This document shows, in pieces, positions 1 through 8,298 of a DNA stretch of 64,000 nucleotides. The notes beneath the pieces are model-generated. The model made no database searches. It worked only from the letters and a program-made list of their open reading frames with translations, and had not been told where the DNA came from. The position numbers and the translations under genes are program-made. Numbering within the stretch: position 1 is the stretch's first letter; each line of letters begins with the position of its first letter. This DNA is from Owenweeksia sp. (GTDB lineage: Bacteria > Bacteroidota > Bacteroidia > Flavobacteriales > Schleiferiaceae). The stretch is taken from the NCBI GenBank assembly GCA_002695025.1, contig NZNV01000007.1, positions 62,001 through 126,000 on the forward strand. Reading direction: 5' to 3'.

Positions 1-1
1 A

Positions 2-2296
2 AGGGTACAGAACGAAGCTTTCAACGCCACGAAGGACGTTTGGGAACAATCGCTGGTGTCCGAGAACGAGAAGGTGTACCGGGGCGAATACCTCGCCTGG
101 CAACTCTTCCGCGAAGCAGAGAAGGCTCCCGATCCTGAGGACAATGAAGTTGAGACTTTGGAAACCTTGCACCAGATGTCACCCAAGGCCTTGCAGGGCT
201 ACGTACAGCGCAGGATGAGCACCCGCTACGATGAAGGTTACGTGAAGGGCGTCCACGACAAGGATGCTACTTTGATCCTGCGTGAACTTCTCACCTTTTA
301 CCACACCATCGGACTGCTGCGCTATTCCGCCACCAGCCGCGTGCTGGCCTACCTCTTCTGGAACCACCTCATCAGCGGGGAAGAGCGCCAGGAATGGGAA
401 CGCCACTTTGAAGGCATCCGCAGCATCCTCAGCGTATTCCCGGACGGTCGCCATTTCAGCGACACCCTGGATGAACTGACCGCCAGCATTACCGCCTCCG
501 CTCCGGCTATGGACTGGATCGGTGCGCATACGCCCCGGGAAGCAGCCGAATTCCTCTTTCACCACCTGGCCGAGGAAGCGGACTTTGTGTTCTCCCTGGA
601 AGCCTGGAACCTCAGCGATAGTTTCCAGACCCACCTGAAAAAACAAAGCAGCCTGCGTGCTTTTGAGCAATCCTTAAAAGCGCATGAAGGCAATATCCTC
701 GACTCCTTCCGACTGGTGCGCAACTGGCTGCGCTCCTTTACCCGCCAACTCAAGGAAACGAATAGTAGCGATGTACAGCTGGCGGCCACCATCATCCTGA
801 TGGACAAACGTACTTCGCCCAAAACGGAGCATAAGATCTCGCTACACACGGAGATCAGCGGCCTGCATGGCGATCACCCCCGCATCAGTGAGGGTAAGCT
901 CAGCCTGCATTACAACCGTTTTATGCAGCACCTGGAACATTACGAGCAGGAAGATGCTACCCGCTTCCGGAGCTTTACGGAACTCAAAAAAGAACTACTG
1001 CACCAGGCCAGGGCCGAAATGCGCCTGAACGAATTCAAGCCCCGTGTGATGAGCTCCTTTGTGCGCAACCAGCTCATCAATGATGTGTACCTGCCCCTCA
1101 TTGGCGACAACCTCGCCAAGCAGATGGGTGCAGCCGGCAGCAACAAACGCACCGACCTCATGGGTCTGCTGCTGCTCATCTCCCCGCCCGGTTACGGTAA
1201 AACCACGCTGATGGAATACATCGCCAGCCGCCTGGGACTGGTCTTTATGAAGATCAACGGTCCCGCCATTGGCCATTCCGTCACCAACCTCGACCCCGCA
1301 GCTGCTACCAACTCGGCCGCCCGGGAGGAACTGGAAAAGCTGAACCTGGCTTTTGAGATGGGCGACAACGTCATGATCTACCTGGACGATATCCAGCACT
1401 GCAACCCTGAGCTGCTGCAGAAATTCATTTCCCTCTGCGATGCCCAACGCAAGGTGGAGGGTGTGTACAAAGGCGTAAGCAAGACCTACGACCTGCGCGG
1501 CAAAAAGGTAGCCGTGGTGATGGCCGGAAACCCCTATACCGAGAGTGGCGAGAAATTCCGCATCCCCGACATGCTGGCCAACCGTGCCGACATCTACAAC
1601 CTGGGTGACATTATTGGTGGTAAGGCCCGTGCCTTTGAACTCAGCTACCTGGAGAACAGCCTTACCTCCAACCCCGTGATGAACGGCCTGCACGGCAAAA
1701 GCCAGCAGGACCTTTACACCCTCATCCGCATGGCGGAGACCGGGGAGCGTGACGGGGCCGATTTTGAATCCGGGCACAGCCCCGAGGAGATCAGCGATTA
1801 CCTCAACCTGCTGGACAAAATGCTGCTGGTGCGCAACATCATCCTCAAGGTGAACCGACAGTATATCCTCTCTGCCGGGCAGGCGGAGGAATACCGCACC
1901 GAACCTGCTTTTAAGCTACAGGGCTCCTACCGCGATATGAACAAGATCACCGAAAAGCTCAACCCCCTGCTCAACGAGCAGGAACTGCAAACCCTGCTCC
2001 TCTCCCACTACGAGAACGAGTCGCAGACCCTCACCAGTGGAGCCGAGTTCAACTTCTTAAAGTTCAAGGAACTCTTTGGGGTACTCAACGAAGACGAACA
2101 AGCCCGCAAGGCCCAGATCCTCGGCACCTTCCAGCGCCAGCAAAAACTCTCCGGCCTGGGCGGCAACCAGCTCGGCCACGTACTCGAACAAATGGAAGTC
2201 ATTGCCCGCGGCATACAGAATATTGGGGAAGCTATATGGGGTGTGCCGGTGGAGAACGTGAAGGAGGTGAAAGAAAAAACGGAAAAGAAGAACTAG
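2..2296 (+). CDS. AAA-type ATPase, C-terminal part (5' end outside window)
   Basis: The reading frame is open to the first base of the window, so the GTG at position 56 is an internal codon and the true start lies upstream. Counting from that GTG, a Walker A loop (PPGYGKTT) lies near residue 380 and a Walker B-like segment (MIYLDDIQ) near residue 440, followed by a sensor-like segment (VVMAGNP) that fits an AAA+ ATPase core. The remainder is helical and rich in Glu, Lys and Leu. It resembles the C-terminal part of large bacteroidetal proteins annotated as DNA repair ATPase, but that name is from memory and the function is unproven. The gene is clearly GC-richer than the AT-rich insert that follows. 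The domain call is solid; the specific role is not. Confidence 0.75.
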   Translation, partial: RVQNEAFNATKDVWEQSLVSENEKVYRGEYLAWQLFREAEKAPDPEDNEVETLETLHQMSPKALQGYVQRRMSTRYDEGYVKGVHDKDATLILRELLTFYHTIGLLRYSATSRVLAYLFWNHLISGEERQEWERHFEGIRSILSVFPDGRHFSDTLDELTASITASAPAMDWIGAHTPREAAEFLFHHLAEEADFVFSLEAWNLSDSFQTHLKKQSSLRAFEQSLKAHEGNILDSFRLVRNWLRSFTRQLKETNSSDVQLAATIILMDKRTSPKTEHKISLHTEISGLHGDHPRISEGKLSLHYNRFMQHLEHYEQEDATRFRSFTELKKELLHQARAEMRLNEFKPRVMSSFVRNQLINDVYLPLIGDNLAKQMGAAGSNKRTDLMGLLLLISPPGYGKTTLMEYIASRLGLVFMKINGPAIGHSVTNLDPAAATNSAAREELEKLNLAFEMGDNVMIYLDDIQHCNPELLQKFISLCDAQRKVEGVYKGVSKTYDLRGKKVAVVMAGNPYTESGEKFRIPDMLANRADIYNLGDIIGGKARAFELSYLENSLTSNPVMNGLHGKSQQDLYTLIRMAETGERDGADFESGHSPEEISDYLNLLDKMLLVRNIILKVNRQYILSAGQAEEYRTEPAFKLQGSYRDMNKITEKLNPLLNEQELQTLLLSHYENESQTLTSGAEFNFLKFKELFGVLNEDEQARKAQILGTFQRQQKLSGLGGNQLGHVLEQMEVIARGIQNIGEAIWGVPVENVKEVKEKTEKKN

Positions 2297-2299
2297 TGG

Positions 2300-2356
2300 T
2301 CAGGCTGAGTGCCCCGATCCCGAGCACTCAGGAAGATTCGGGGTGTATCGAAGCCT
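2300..2356. repeat. Dispersed intergenic repeat, GTCAGGCTGAGTG type
   Basis: Just after the ATPase stop codon comes a block beginning GTCAGGCTGAGTG and ending TATCGAAGCCT, with internal inverted halves. A related block with the same two ends and a different internal hairpin lies at 18607-18656, downstream of the lectin-like gene. Related TCGAAG/CTGAG words occur near 4530, 8705, 10870, 12125 and 15855. This fits a mobile or formerly mobile intergenic repeat family. Confidence 0.5.
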
Positions 2357-2498
2357 AGATAATAAGGTAAGTGCTTTTCAAAGCGTTCACCCTTCGATAC
2401 TCGCAATACTTGCGAACTCAGGGCGACATCTTTGATAATCCGATTAGGCTAAGAAAAAAGAGTAATTTGTTGCAGTTGCAGTAACCAAACCTTAAAAA

Positions 2499-3551
2499 AT
2501 GGCAGAAGAAGTTAGAATCAGATACATCCTTGGAGCCGGGGCAAGTGCTAATGCTATTCCAACTGTTAGAGATTTCGCAAGAATACTAAACCTTTATAGC
2601 GCACAAATAAATTCCTATTCTAGGGAATTTCCCAAATTAGCAACTCTTTCAAACTGGTTCAATGAAATTTCAAAACAGATCCAAACCACCTTTTCCATTG
2701 ACACATTGGCTAAAATGTATTGGTTTAGGAGAGATTTGTTAGGTTACAATAAAATAAAGACAGTAATCGCTGTAATTCTAAATCTCCTTGAATTGGATCG
2801 TGATTGCGATAGAAGATACGATGCCTTTCTTTCCGCACTTCTTCAGAGAGATGGGCAATTCCTCAATTTTCCTAGTTCAATTCAATTAGTTTCCTGGAAT
2901 TATGATTTTCAATTTGCCTCATCTCACAGAAAAATTCTCAATCTGGATATTGATGAAATGAATAACGTTGGATTCATGGATACCAAAAACATATTACCAT
3001 TAACCAACTTGAATGGATCGGCTTTTTGCGAAGGAACTTATAAGGTCGCCAAACCATTTCTCAATTATCGTATTCCCCTATCCCAAGATGGTGCAAATGT
3101 TTTTCTCGCTTTTCAAGAAGAACTTGTTAATGCTGTTGAAATAACAAATGAAAAATCTCATTGGGGAAATATAAAGTTCAGTTGGGAAGAAGACCTTAGT
3201 TTAGATGAGGTTATAGCGTTTAAACCAGATGTAACGGTTGTCATTGGTTATAGCTTTCCTACTTTTAACCGAGACGTTGACAAACTTCTTTTCCAGTATC
3301 ATTTGAAAAGACCTTGCAAAATATATGTCCAATGCAATTATTTTGATGATAACACTGGAAAAACCGTAGACGGTAATAGTGAGGTTATTTCAAAACTCAT
3401 CGGCATGGGCATCCCTGAAAAACTTATTAGTGAATATGATGGTAAACAACAGCCAGTAATTATTCCTATCCCTGACTCCAGAGAGTTTCATATTCCTTTT
3501 GAATTTCGAAATGATAGAAAATCCTTTGAAGCAATGAGGTTTTTAAGGTAA
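2499..3551 (+). CDS. SIR2-like domain protein, possible defence NADase
   Basis: This 350-residue protein starts with a short beta strand and the glycine-rich nucleotide loop GAGASANAIP (residues 12-21), typical of SIR2-like proteins. It also has SWNYDFQF (132-139), in the position where this family has a conserved Asn-Tyr-Asp, and GYSFPTFNRDVD (250-261), a C-terminal motif of SIR2-like proteins. No signal peptide or membrane segment is seen. SIR2-like domains often act as NAD-cleaving effectors in antiphage systems (Thoeris ThsA, DSR and others), but no named system is recognisable here. The gene is markedly AT-rich compared with the ATPase gene upstream, and with the next two genes it looks horizontally acquired. 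The ATG is preceded by an A-rich stretch with no clear Shine-Dalgarno sequence. Confidence 0.65.
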   Translation: MAEEVRIRYILGAGASANAIPTVRDFARILNLYSAQINSYSREFPKLATLSNWFNEISKQIQTTFSIDTLAKMYWFRRDLLGYNKIKTVIAVILNLLELDRDCDRRYDAFLSALLQRDGQFLNFPSSIQLVSWNYDFQFASSHRKILNLDIDEMNNVGFMDTKNILPLTNLNGSAFCEGTYKVAKPFLNYRIPLSQDGANVFLAFQEELVNAVEITNEKSHWGNIKFSWEEDLSLDEVIAFKPDVTVVIGYSFPTFNRDVDKLLFQYHLKRPCKIYVQCNYFDDNTGKTVDGNSEVISKLIGMGIPEKLISEYDGKQQPVIIPIPDSREFHIPFEFRNDRKSFEAMRFLR

Positions 3552-3579
3552 TGTCGCCACTCGTGCTTCAACTGATTAC

Positions 3580-3858
3580 ATGAAATTCCTAACCTCCCAT
3601 AAAGAACACACTAATCCGCCCAAAAATGCACGGTCTATGATAATATATGGTTCAGTTTGGATAGCTTTGGCTCTATTGGTTTATTTTTCGGAGCCATGGG
3701 GGTTACGATGGTCGGAGCACAACGGTTCGGCAAGTGGTGGAATTTTAGGCGCCATAGTTCAGGTAATGTATATTTCAATAGGCAGATTTTACTCGACCGC
3801 TTTATTTGGTGGCATCGGAGTTATCTTTATTATCCGGGGACTTTCAAAAAACGACTGA
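3580..3858 (+). CDS. Small two-helix membrane protein
   Basis: This 92-residue protein has two hydrophobic segments, about residues 20-37 and 67-86, separated by a Gly-rich loop, and a basic N-terminus. It starts 28 bases after the SIR2-like stop and ends 5 bases before the next start, so the three genes probably form one transcript. I do not recognise a family. A small membrane partner next to a SIR2-like protein could be accidental or part of a defence cassette; the sequence does not decide. Confidence 0.5.
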   Translation: MKFLTSHKEHTNPPKNARSMIIYGSVWIALALLVYFSEPWGLRWSEHNGSASGGILGAIVQVMYISIGRFYSTALFGGIGVIFIIRGLSKND

Positions 3859-3863
3859 GTAAA

Positions 3864-4322
3864 ATGATTTTCACGACATCCAGTTTTTACACGGAGCCAG
3901 GTTATAACTTTGATATCTCGCACAAAGTATTTGCTTTAATTAAAGAAAAAATAACAAAGAGACTTTGTGACACTGGACTTAAAGGGATGAAAGACGATGA
4001 AACGTTGTCCTTAATGGTCAACACCAGTAGTTCACAGCAAACCATCGAACTTAAAGGCCCTGACATCGATAGAAAGAATAAGTTTCTGGTTTACTGTTTG
4101 TGGCTTCCTTATGATCGAATAGCTAAATCTGACAACCTATTAAAAGTCTTTCTGACTGATTATTTTGACGGCCTAATGGAGTTGTTTGAAAAATACAATA
4201 TCCCAGAAAACACAATTAGAGCAATTCAAACTGAAGTGGAAAATGAGATACTCTTTAATGACGAATACGTATTTGATGAAGAGCCAACACCAGAAATTGA
4301 CTTGTCAGACTTGGACCTTTGA
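3864..4322 (+). CDS. Hypothetical acidic protein, possibly immunity-like
   Basis: I chose the ATG at 3864, 5 bases after the preceding stop; the frame is open upstream to 3657, but that region overlaps the preceding gene. The 152-residue protein has no signal peptide or membrane segment and ends in a very acidic tail (last ~15 residues rich in Asp and Glu). Its opening (MIFTTSSFYTEPG), size and predicted alpha/beta pattern faintly resemble Imm44-type immunity proteins, but this is weak. It shares the AT-rich composition of the two genes before it. Confidence 0.5.
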   Translation: MIFTTSSFYTEPGYNFDISHKVFALIKEKITKRLCDTGLKGMKDDETLSLMVNTSSSQQTIELKGPDIDRKNKFLVYCLWLPYDRIAKSDNLLKVFLTDYFDGLMELFEKYNIPENTIRAIQTEVENEILFNDEYVFDEEPTPEIDLSDLDL

Positions 4323-4381
4323 AATAAATAAAAAATAATCCCCGCTCGTGCTTTTCTCAACCACAGAACCAGCAATCCTAT

Positions 4382-4445
4382 AGAACTACCGCAGAAAACC
4401 ATCCTTTGCAGTTGGTAATTTATTCGTTGCTAACCAACCATATTT
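4382..4445 (+). repeat. 64-bp direct repeat, copy 1
   Basis: This copy begins AGAACTACCGCAG and ends ACCAACCATATTT. The partner at 4771-4834 has the same length and differs at only a few positions. Weaker versions of the first 30 bases occur at about 8613, 10785 and 16933, all intergenic. Confidence 0.8.
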
Positions 4446-4500
4446 GATAATGTCTATCCTTCGACTGTGCCATCGCTAAAGCTTTAGGCGACATGCGATC

Positions 4501-4687
4501 CGCTCAGGATGACACACGAAATTAAAGTTCACACTGAGCGAAGTTGAAGTGCGGCCAGTCTCCTCACTATACTTTGCTATCTTTAACCATAAATCAGTAC
4601 TAACGCTCTTGCAAAATCACGAGTCCAACAGACTTGGAAATTAAAGAGTAGGATACTGATTATCAAAAAACCGGGTTTATGAAACCC
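4501..4687 (+). repeat. 187-bp dispersed element, copy A
   Basis: This copy aligns without any gap to 8673-8859. The last ~60 bases, ending in the hairpin GGGTTTATGAAACCC, are almost identical in the two copies. The left part contains a CTGAG/GAAG word seen in other intergenic repeats of this window. No reading frame is shared by the copies, so it is probably a non-coding, non-autonomous element. Confidence 0.85.
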
Positions 4688-4695
4688 ACCTAGAT

Positions 4696-4710
4696 GTAGT
4701 TTGCAACTAC
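4696..4710. repeat. REP-like palindrome GTAGTT-TGC-AACTAC
   Basis: A 6-bp stem with a 3-base loop. It belongs to the same family as the palindromes at 4854-4870, 4878-4900, 5526-5548 and 5591-5607, all flanking the transposase gene at 4980-5525. Confidence 0.8.
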
Positions 4711-4770
4711 CCCCGCTAGCGCGAGTATCCATGCTCGTACTTCAACTAACCACAAAGCAACCAGCCTTTC

Positions 4771-4834
4771 AGAACTACGGCAGAAAACCATCCTTTGCAG
4801 TTGGTAATTTACTCGTTGCTAACCAACCATATTT
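4771..4834 (+). repeat. 64-bp direct repeat, copy 2
   Basis: Partner of 4382-4445. The two copies bracket the 187-bp element and one palindrome, which may mean nested insertion or duplication of flanking DNA. Confidence 0.8.
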
Positions 4835-4853
4835 AACAATATCCCTACCTAGG

Positions 4854-4900
4854 AGTAGTTTGTAACTACTCACCCCTAGGCGTAGTTTGCAACTACGCCT
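4854..4900. repeat. Pair of REP-like palindromes upstream of the RAYT gene
   Basis: The first hairpin is AGTAGTT-TGT-AACTACT (4854-4870). The second is AGGCGTAGTT-TGC-AACTACGCCT (4878-4900), with a perfect 10-bp stem. Both share the core of the other copies. A head-to-head set of REPs next to a Y1 transposase is the usual BIME-like arrangement. Confidence 0.85.
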
Positions 4901-4979
4901 CATTATCATTTACCAAACCGGGTTACTTTTTAAATATCAATTAGTTTTGGTAGAATAATGTCTGTACACTTCTTAAGCC

Positions 4980-5525
4980 ATGGGAGATACTTATCAAATC
5001 CGGGATCAGGAACAAGCCTATTTTCTGACTTTTCAAGTGGTGGGTTGGGCGGATATTTTCACCAGACAGGTCTATCGCGATATAATCATCGATAGTCTTA
5101 TGTTTTGCCGAAAGGAGAGAGCGTTGAAGGTGTTTGCCTATGTAATTATGAGCAATCACATTCATACGATATGGCAAAGCCAGTCCGGTGATTTGTCAGG
5201 TACCATCAGAGACTTCAAGAAATTCACAGCCAAGGCAATCTTGAATGAACTGACTACTAACCCGAAAGAAAGCAGAAAAGACTGGTTGGACATGATCTTT
5301 CGCTATCATGCCAAATACAATAAACGAAATACCACCCACCAATTTTGGACGCATGAAAACCATGCAGTAGAGTTAAGCACCAACGCCATTTTGGATAGCC
5401 GCCTGAACTATATTCATCAAAATCCCGTAAGAGCGGGCTGGGTGGATAAACCGGAGGATTATTTGTACAGCAGTGCAAGAAATTATGCCGGGATGGAAAC
5501 CAAAATGGAAATAGATTTGATATAG
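4980..5525 (+). mobile_element. REP-associated tyrosine transposase (RAYT, Y1/HUH family)
   Basis: This 181-residue protein has the HUH signature in MSNHIHTIW (His60, His62) and the family motif LNYIHQNPVRAGW, in which Tyr144 is the expected nucleophile. Its length and order of motifs match IS200-related RAYT proteins, which cut single-stranded REP hairpins. Palindromes of one family lie on both sides (three upstream, two downstream), as expected for its substrates. The gene appears intact. RAYT proteins are usually kept as single copies and do not move like classical insertion sequences. Confidence 0.9.
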
Positions 5526-5548
5526 CGGTGTAGTTACAAACTACACCG
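5526..5548. repeat. REP-like palindrome, inverted orientation
   Basis: CGGTGTAGTT-ACA-AACTACACCG has a 10-bp perfect stem and begins right after the stop codon of the RAYT gene. Its ACA loop is the complement of the TGT loop of the upstream copy at 4854, so it is in the opposite orientation. Confidence 0.85.
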
Positions 5549-5590
5549 AGAGTTGGTTTGTAAGTAATGCTCTGTAAAGCCCCACCTAGA

Positions 5591-5607
5591 CGTAGTTTGC
5601 AACTACG
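5591..5607. repeat. REP-like palindrome, direct orientation
   Basis: CGTAGTT-TGC-AACTACG, followed by the same trailing bases (CCTCATTATCATT) that follow the upstream copy at 4878-4900. The shared trailing sequence shows that the repeat unit is longer than the hairpin. Confidence 0.85.
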
Positions 5608-5955
5608 CCTCATTATCATTCCCCCATGCTCGTGCTTTACCAAGCACAAAACAAATAGTATTTATCCTTCGAATGAGCCTGTGCTGATCGCTTACGCCTT
5701 AGCTTCAGCGATGGCGCAGCTTAACGAAGGGCTCAGGATGACACAAAACCAGCTTAGCAGTCCGAGGGAGAAGTCCGGAAGTGAAACGTAGTGAACGGCT
5801 TGGGCTTCGGATGGACGAACAGCCGTAGTTTTTAAGGAGAGGGAAAGCAGTCTTGACCTTGTGCCTCCGCTAAAGCTTCAGCAATACGCGGTTTGATTCT
5901 TTTCTGTAAAAAAGAACGTAGACAAATACAGTCCTGCGCAATCGTTTTAATCAAT
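5608..5955. other. Gene-free repeat-rich region
   Basis: After the last palindrome come the CATGCTCGTGCTT phrase (5626-5638), a TTCGAATGAGCC...GAAGGGCTCAGGATGACAC block (about 5666-5743) related to the 10800 region, and a stretch resembling the sequence near 15840 (GTCTTGACCTT). Short frames here show no family features. Confidence 0.55.
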
Positions 5956-8289
5956 CTATAAAGGCCAAAATTTAATCGCTTCCAACACCAGCACCTCCCA
6001 TTCAGCTGCTTCAAAATTCACCTCCCGGTTAATTAGATCCCACCAGCAATCGTAACTGGCAATAAGAGCCCCTATCACACCTCCTATTGAAACTAAAAGG
6101 ATAGGCAAAGCGAACCACCTACCGATATTACCACCAATTGATATTAGTGCTGCCGCTATAATCCCGCCCAATAGCCCTCCTATTACCAGACCATCTATGG
6201 CTCTGATCTTAGCACGATTGATCCCACCTTTGCAACCGGTTCCCATGGCGGTAGGCGAATCTGCAGCCACCAAATAATGAGCACAGTTTTCGCATTCCTC
6301 ACAATTATCAAATGGCTCTACACAGTTGGGGGTTCTGGCCACTACACCCCCAATGCCATTATCCTTAGGACGATGACACAGACCAAAGGTATGCCCGAAC
6401 TCATGGAGGAATAAAATAGACTCCATATCGGATACATGATCCAGAAAATCAGATCTGAATAAAAACATCCCTACTTTATCCCTATGGAAGGTACATTCTA
6501 TTTCAGCCGAATCTGTAAGCTTAAAACTCCTTGCAAAGCCAAAATCTGCACCTCCTCCTACCTTATCAACGGCAACCACATAGTGAAAAACACCTTGTCT
6601 CTCCAGGGCTAAAAAGTTAGCAGCATAGTCTTCAACACTTTTCTCACCATTTGTAAGACCCAGATAAACTATATCCTCACTGGTTCCCGGTAAGTTCTGA
6701 CCTCCTCCTCCATAATCACCATCGTCCAGGGTTACCTGGTATCCATGGTAAAAAAATTGACTAACCACGTCAATTTTGGAATAGTCTTCGGGCTCAATAT
6801 CCTGTGTAATAAAGTCCAGTTCAAGAAAGATATCGGCTAAAGCCGGGTCACTAAGTCCCGCCAGTTCTACATTCAGGACATACTCAACGCTATCGGTTAT
6901 TCCATCCCGGTCTGAGTCTGACTGGCCATCCATCGGGTCCGGGTCACTGAATGGCAGGCTATAGCTCCTGAAATGCAGATCGTACTCCGTATCATCATAC
7001 CAATGATTATCTCTTCGCTCAACTGTAAAATCACCATCTCGGGTAAAGGCCATGGGCCCCTTTTGCCATTTATCATCGGTCCAGTCAAAAAAATCATCCT
7101 CCCACATTTCCACCACGGCCATAAAATCAGCCTCATACAGCATGGGAGCCGCCCTCCTGCCCACCAGTGTAAGGGGGTGAATAACATCTCCCCCTTCCAT
7201 ATTCCAGCTACCATCCAAGGTATTTGAAGAAGCTGGAAACCGAACATCATTTACCACCACAAATAGCTCATCTTCACCCAGGTCTTCTTCTTCATTAAAG
7301 CATTCTATTTCCCTCAAATACAAAAACACTCTTGCGTTGGTAGGTCCATCATTCCATCCATCTCCATCCGTATCCGGGTTTTCAAAATTGGTTTCGGTTG
7401 AATCATGTACTCCGTTCCGGTTCTCATCCTCATACCAGTCCGGCAAGCCATCTTGGTCAAAATCCTGCTCACCATCGGGTATACCGTCCCGGTCTGTATC
7501 GCTGGAATGCGGATCTGATTCACCAGGGTCAAGCCTGCCATTCCGGTTATAATCTTCATTACCATCGGGTATTCCGTCCCCATCTGTGTCAGGATTATCA
7601 GGATCCAAACCAAAGATCAATTCGTATAAGTCAGGAATACCATCCTTATCCCGATCATTGGGTTGTTTATCATCCAGGTCTTCACCATTAGGGATACAAT
7701 CACAATCGTAATCGGTTGAAGGATCTATTTCAGGACAAAATTCATTCAGGTGCGCCCTCACACGTTCACAGTGACTCTCGCGCCTCACAGGAGGTGGAGG
7801 TGGTGGAGGAGGAGGTAAAGGAACAGGACAATCCGGTACATCAATGTTATCAGCCAGCCAGGTACGATGGTTGTCTTCCAACCATTTATTGACGCTCATA
7901 TCCTTGTAGATTGTATTTTCCTCATCATTATTAAAGAACACATGTATACCTCCGAATTTCCACCCTCCGTTCCAGTCGTCTGGTGATTTGGATATTTTAA
8001 TTTCCTTAATACGACAGACTAAATCAGGTATTCCTGTTTCCAACGTGGTAACATCAACATCATTTCTTTCAAAACTACCCCTTAATCGATGGTGCACGGT
8101 GACAATACCCCCCTCCCTCTCTATCATCAGGGATAATGTGATTCTATTATCAGTTCCTGCCAAAGCAGTATTGGCAGTTTTAATTTTTACTGATATGGAC
8201 CGTATGGTATCATTGCTTTGACCCCTTAAAGAGAAAGACAGAATGAAAGTCAAGAGGACAATCATCACAACCTGGGAAGAATGTTTCAT
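5956..8289 (-). CDS. Secreted metzincin-type metalloprotease with TSP type 3 repeats
   Basis: I prefer the ATG at 8289, which gives a clean signal peptide (MKHSSQVVMIVLLTFILSF); an ATG three codons upstream (8298) also exists. After about 150 residues come a poly-proline run (nine prolines in a row), then about 100 residues of Asp-rich calcium-binding repeats (DxDxDGxxD pattern, thrombospondin type 3). A zinc site HEFGHTFGLCH (about residues 629-639) has the HExxHxxGxxH form of metzincins. A possible Met-turn (TAMG) follows about 40 residues later, within a Cys-rich stretch. Near the C-terminus are two hydrophobic Gly-rich segments, which suggest membrane anchoring. No T9SS sorting domain is seen. 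It probably digests or processes extracellular proteins. It stands alone in a repeat-rich neighbourhood. Confidence 0.8.
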   Translation of the reverse strand: MKHSSQVVMIVLLTFILSFSLRGQSNDTIRSISVKIKTANTALAGTDNRITLSLMIEREGGIVTVHHRLRGSFERNDVDVTTLETGIPDLVCRIKEIKISKSPDDWNGGWKFGGIHVFFNNDEENTIYKDMSVNKWLEDNHRTWLADNIDVPDCPVPLPPPPPPPPPVRRESHCERVRAHLNEFCPEIDPSTDYDCDCIPNGEDLDDKQPNDRDKDGIPDLYELIFGLDPDNPDTDGDGIPDGNEDYNRNGRLDPGESDPHSSDTDRDGIPDGEQDFDQDGLPDWYEDENRNGVHDSTETNFENPDTDGDGWNDGPTNARVFLYLREIECFNEEEDLGEDELFVVVNDVRFPASSNTLDGSWNMEGGDVIHPLTLVGRRAAPMLYEADFMAVVEMWEDDFFDWTDDKWQKGPMAFTRDGDFTVERRDNHWYDDTEYDLHFRSYSLPFSDPDPMDGQSDSDRDGITDSVEYVLNVELAGLSDPALADIFLELDFITQDIEPEDYSKIDVVSQFFYHGYQVTLDDGDYGGGGQNLPGTSEDIVYLGLTNGEKSVEDYAANFLALERQGVFHYVVAVDKVGGGADFGFARSFKLTDSAEIECTFHRDKVGMFLFRSDFLDHVSDMESILFLHEFGHTFGLCHRPKDNGIGGVVARTPNCVEPFDNCEECENCAHYLVAADSPTAMGTGCKGGINRAKIRAIDGLVIGGLLGGIIAAALISIGGNIGRWFALPILLVSIGGVIGALIASYDCWWDLINREVNFEAAEWEVLVLEAIKFWPL

Positions 8290-8298
8290 TACTACCAA

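Larger units (their letters stand above)
4323..4979. other. Gene-free composite of repeats upstream of the RAYT gene
   Basis: This 657-base stretch has no convincing coding sequence. In order it holds one copy of a 64-bp direct repeat (4382-4445), one copy of a 187-bp element (4501-4687), a palindrome (4696-4710), the second 64-bp repeat (4771-4834) and two more palindromes (4855-4900). The variable phrase CTCGTGCTTCAACC/A also recurs (near 4345 and 4733) and reappears near 3551, 5628 and 8594. Confidence 0.7.

Noticed and set aside
995-1777. 260-codon open frame opposite the ATPase gene
   Set aside because: Antisense to the ATPase in a GC-rich gene, where shadow frames are common; no motif and no independent start signal.
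5567-5791. 74-codon frame downstream of the RAYT gene
   Set aside because: It runs through the palindrome and repeats, so it is an accident of repeat sequence.
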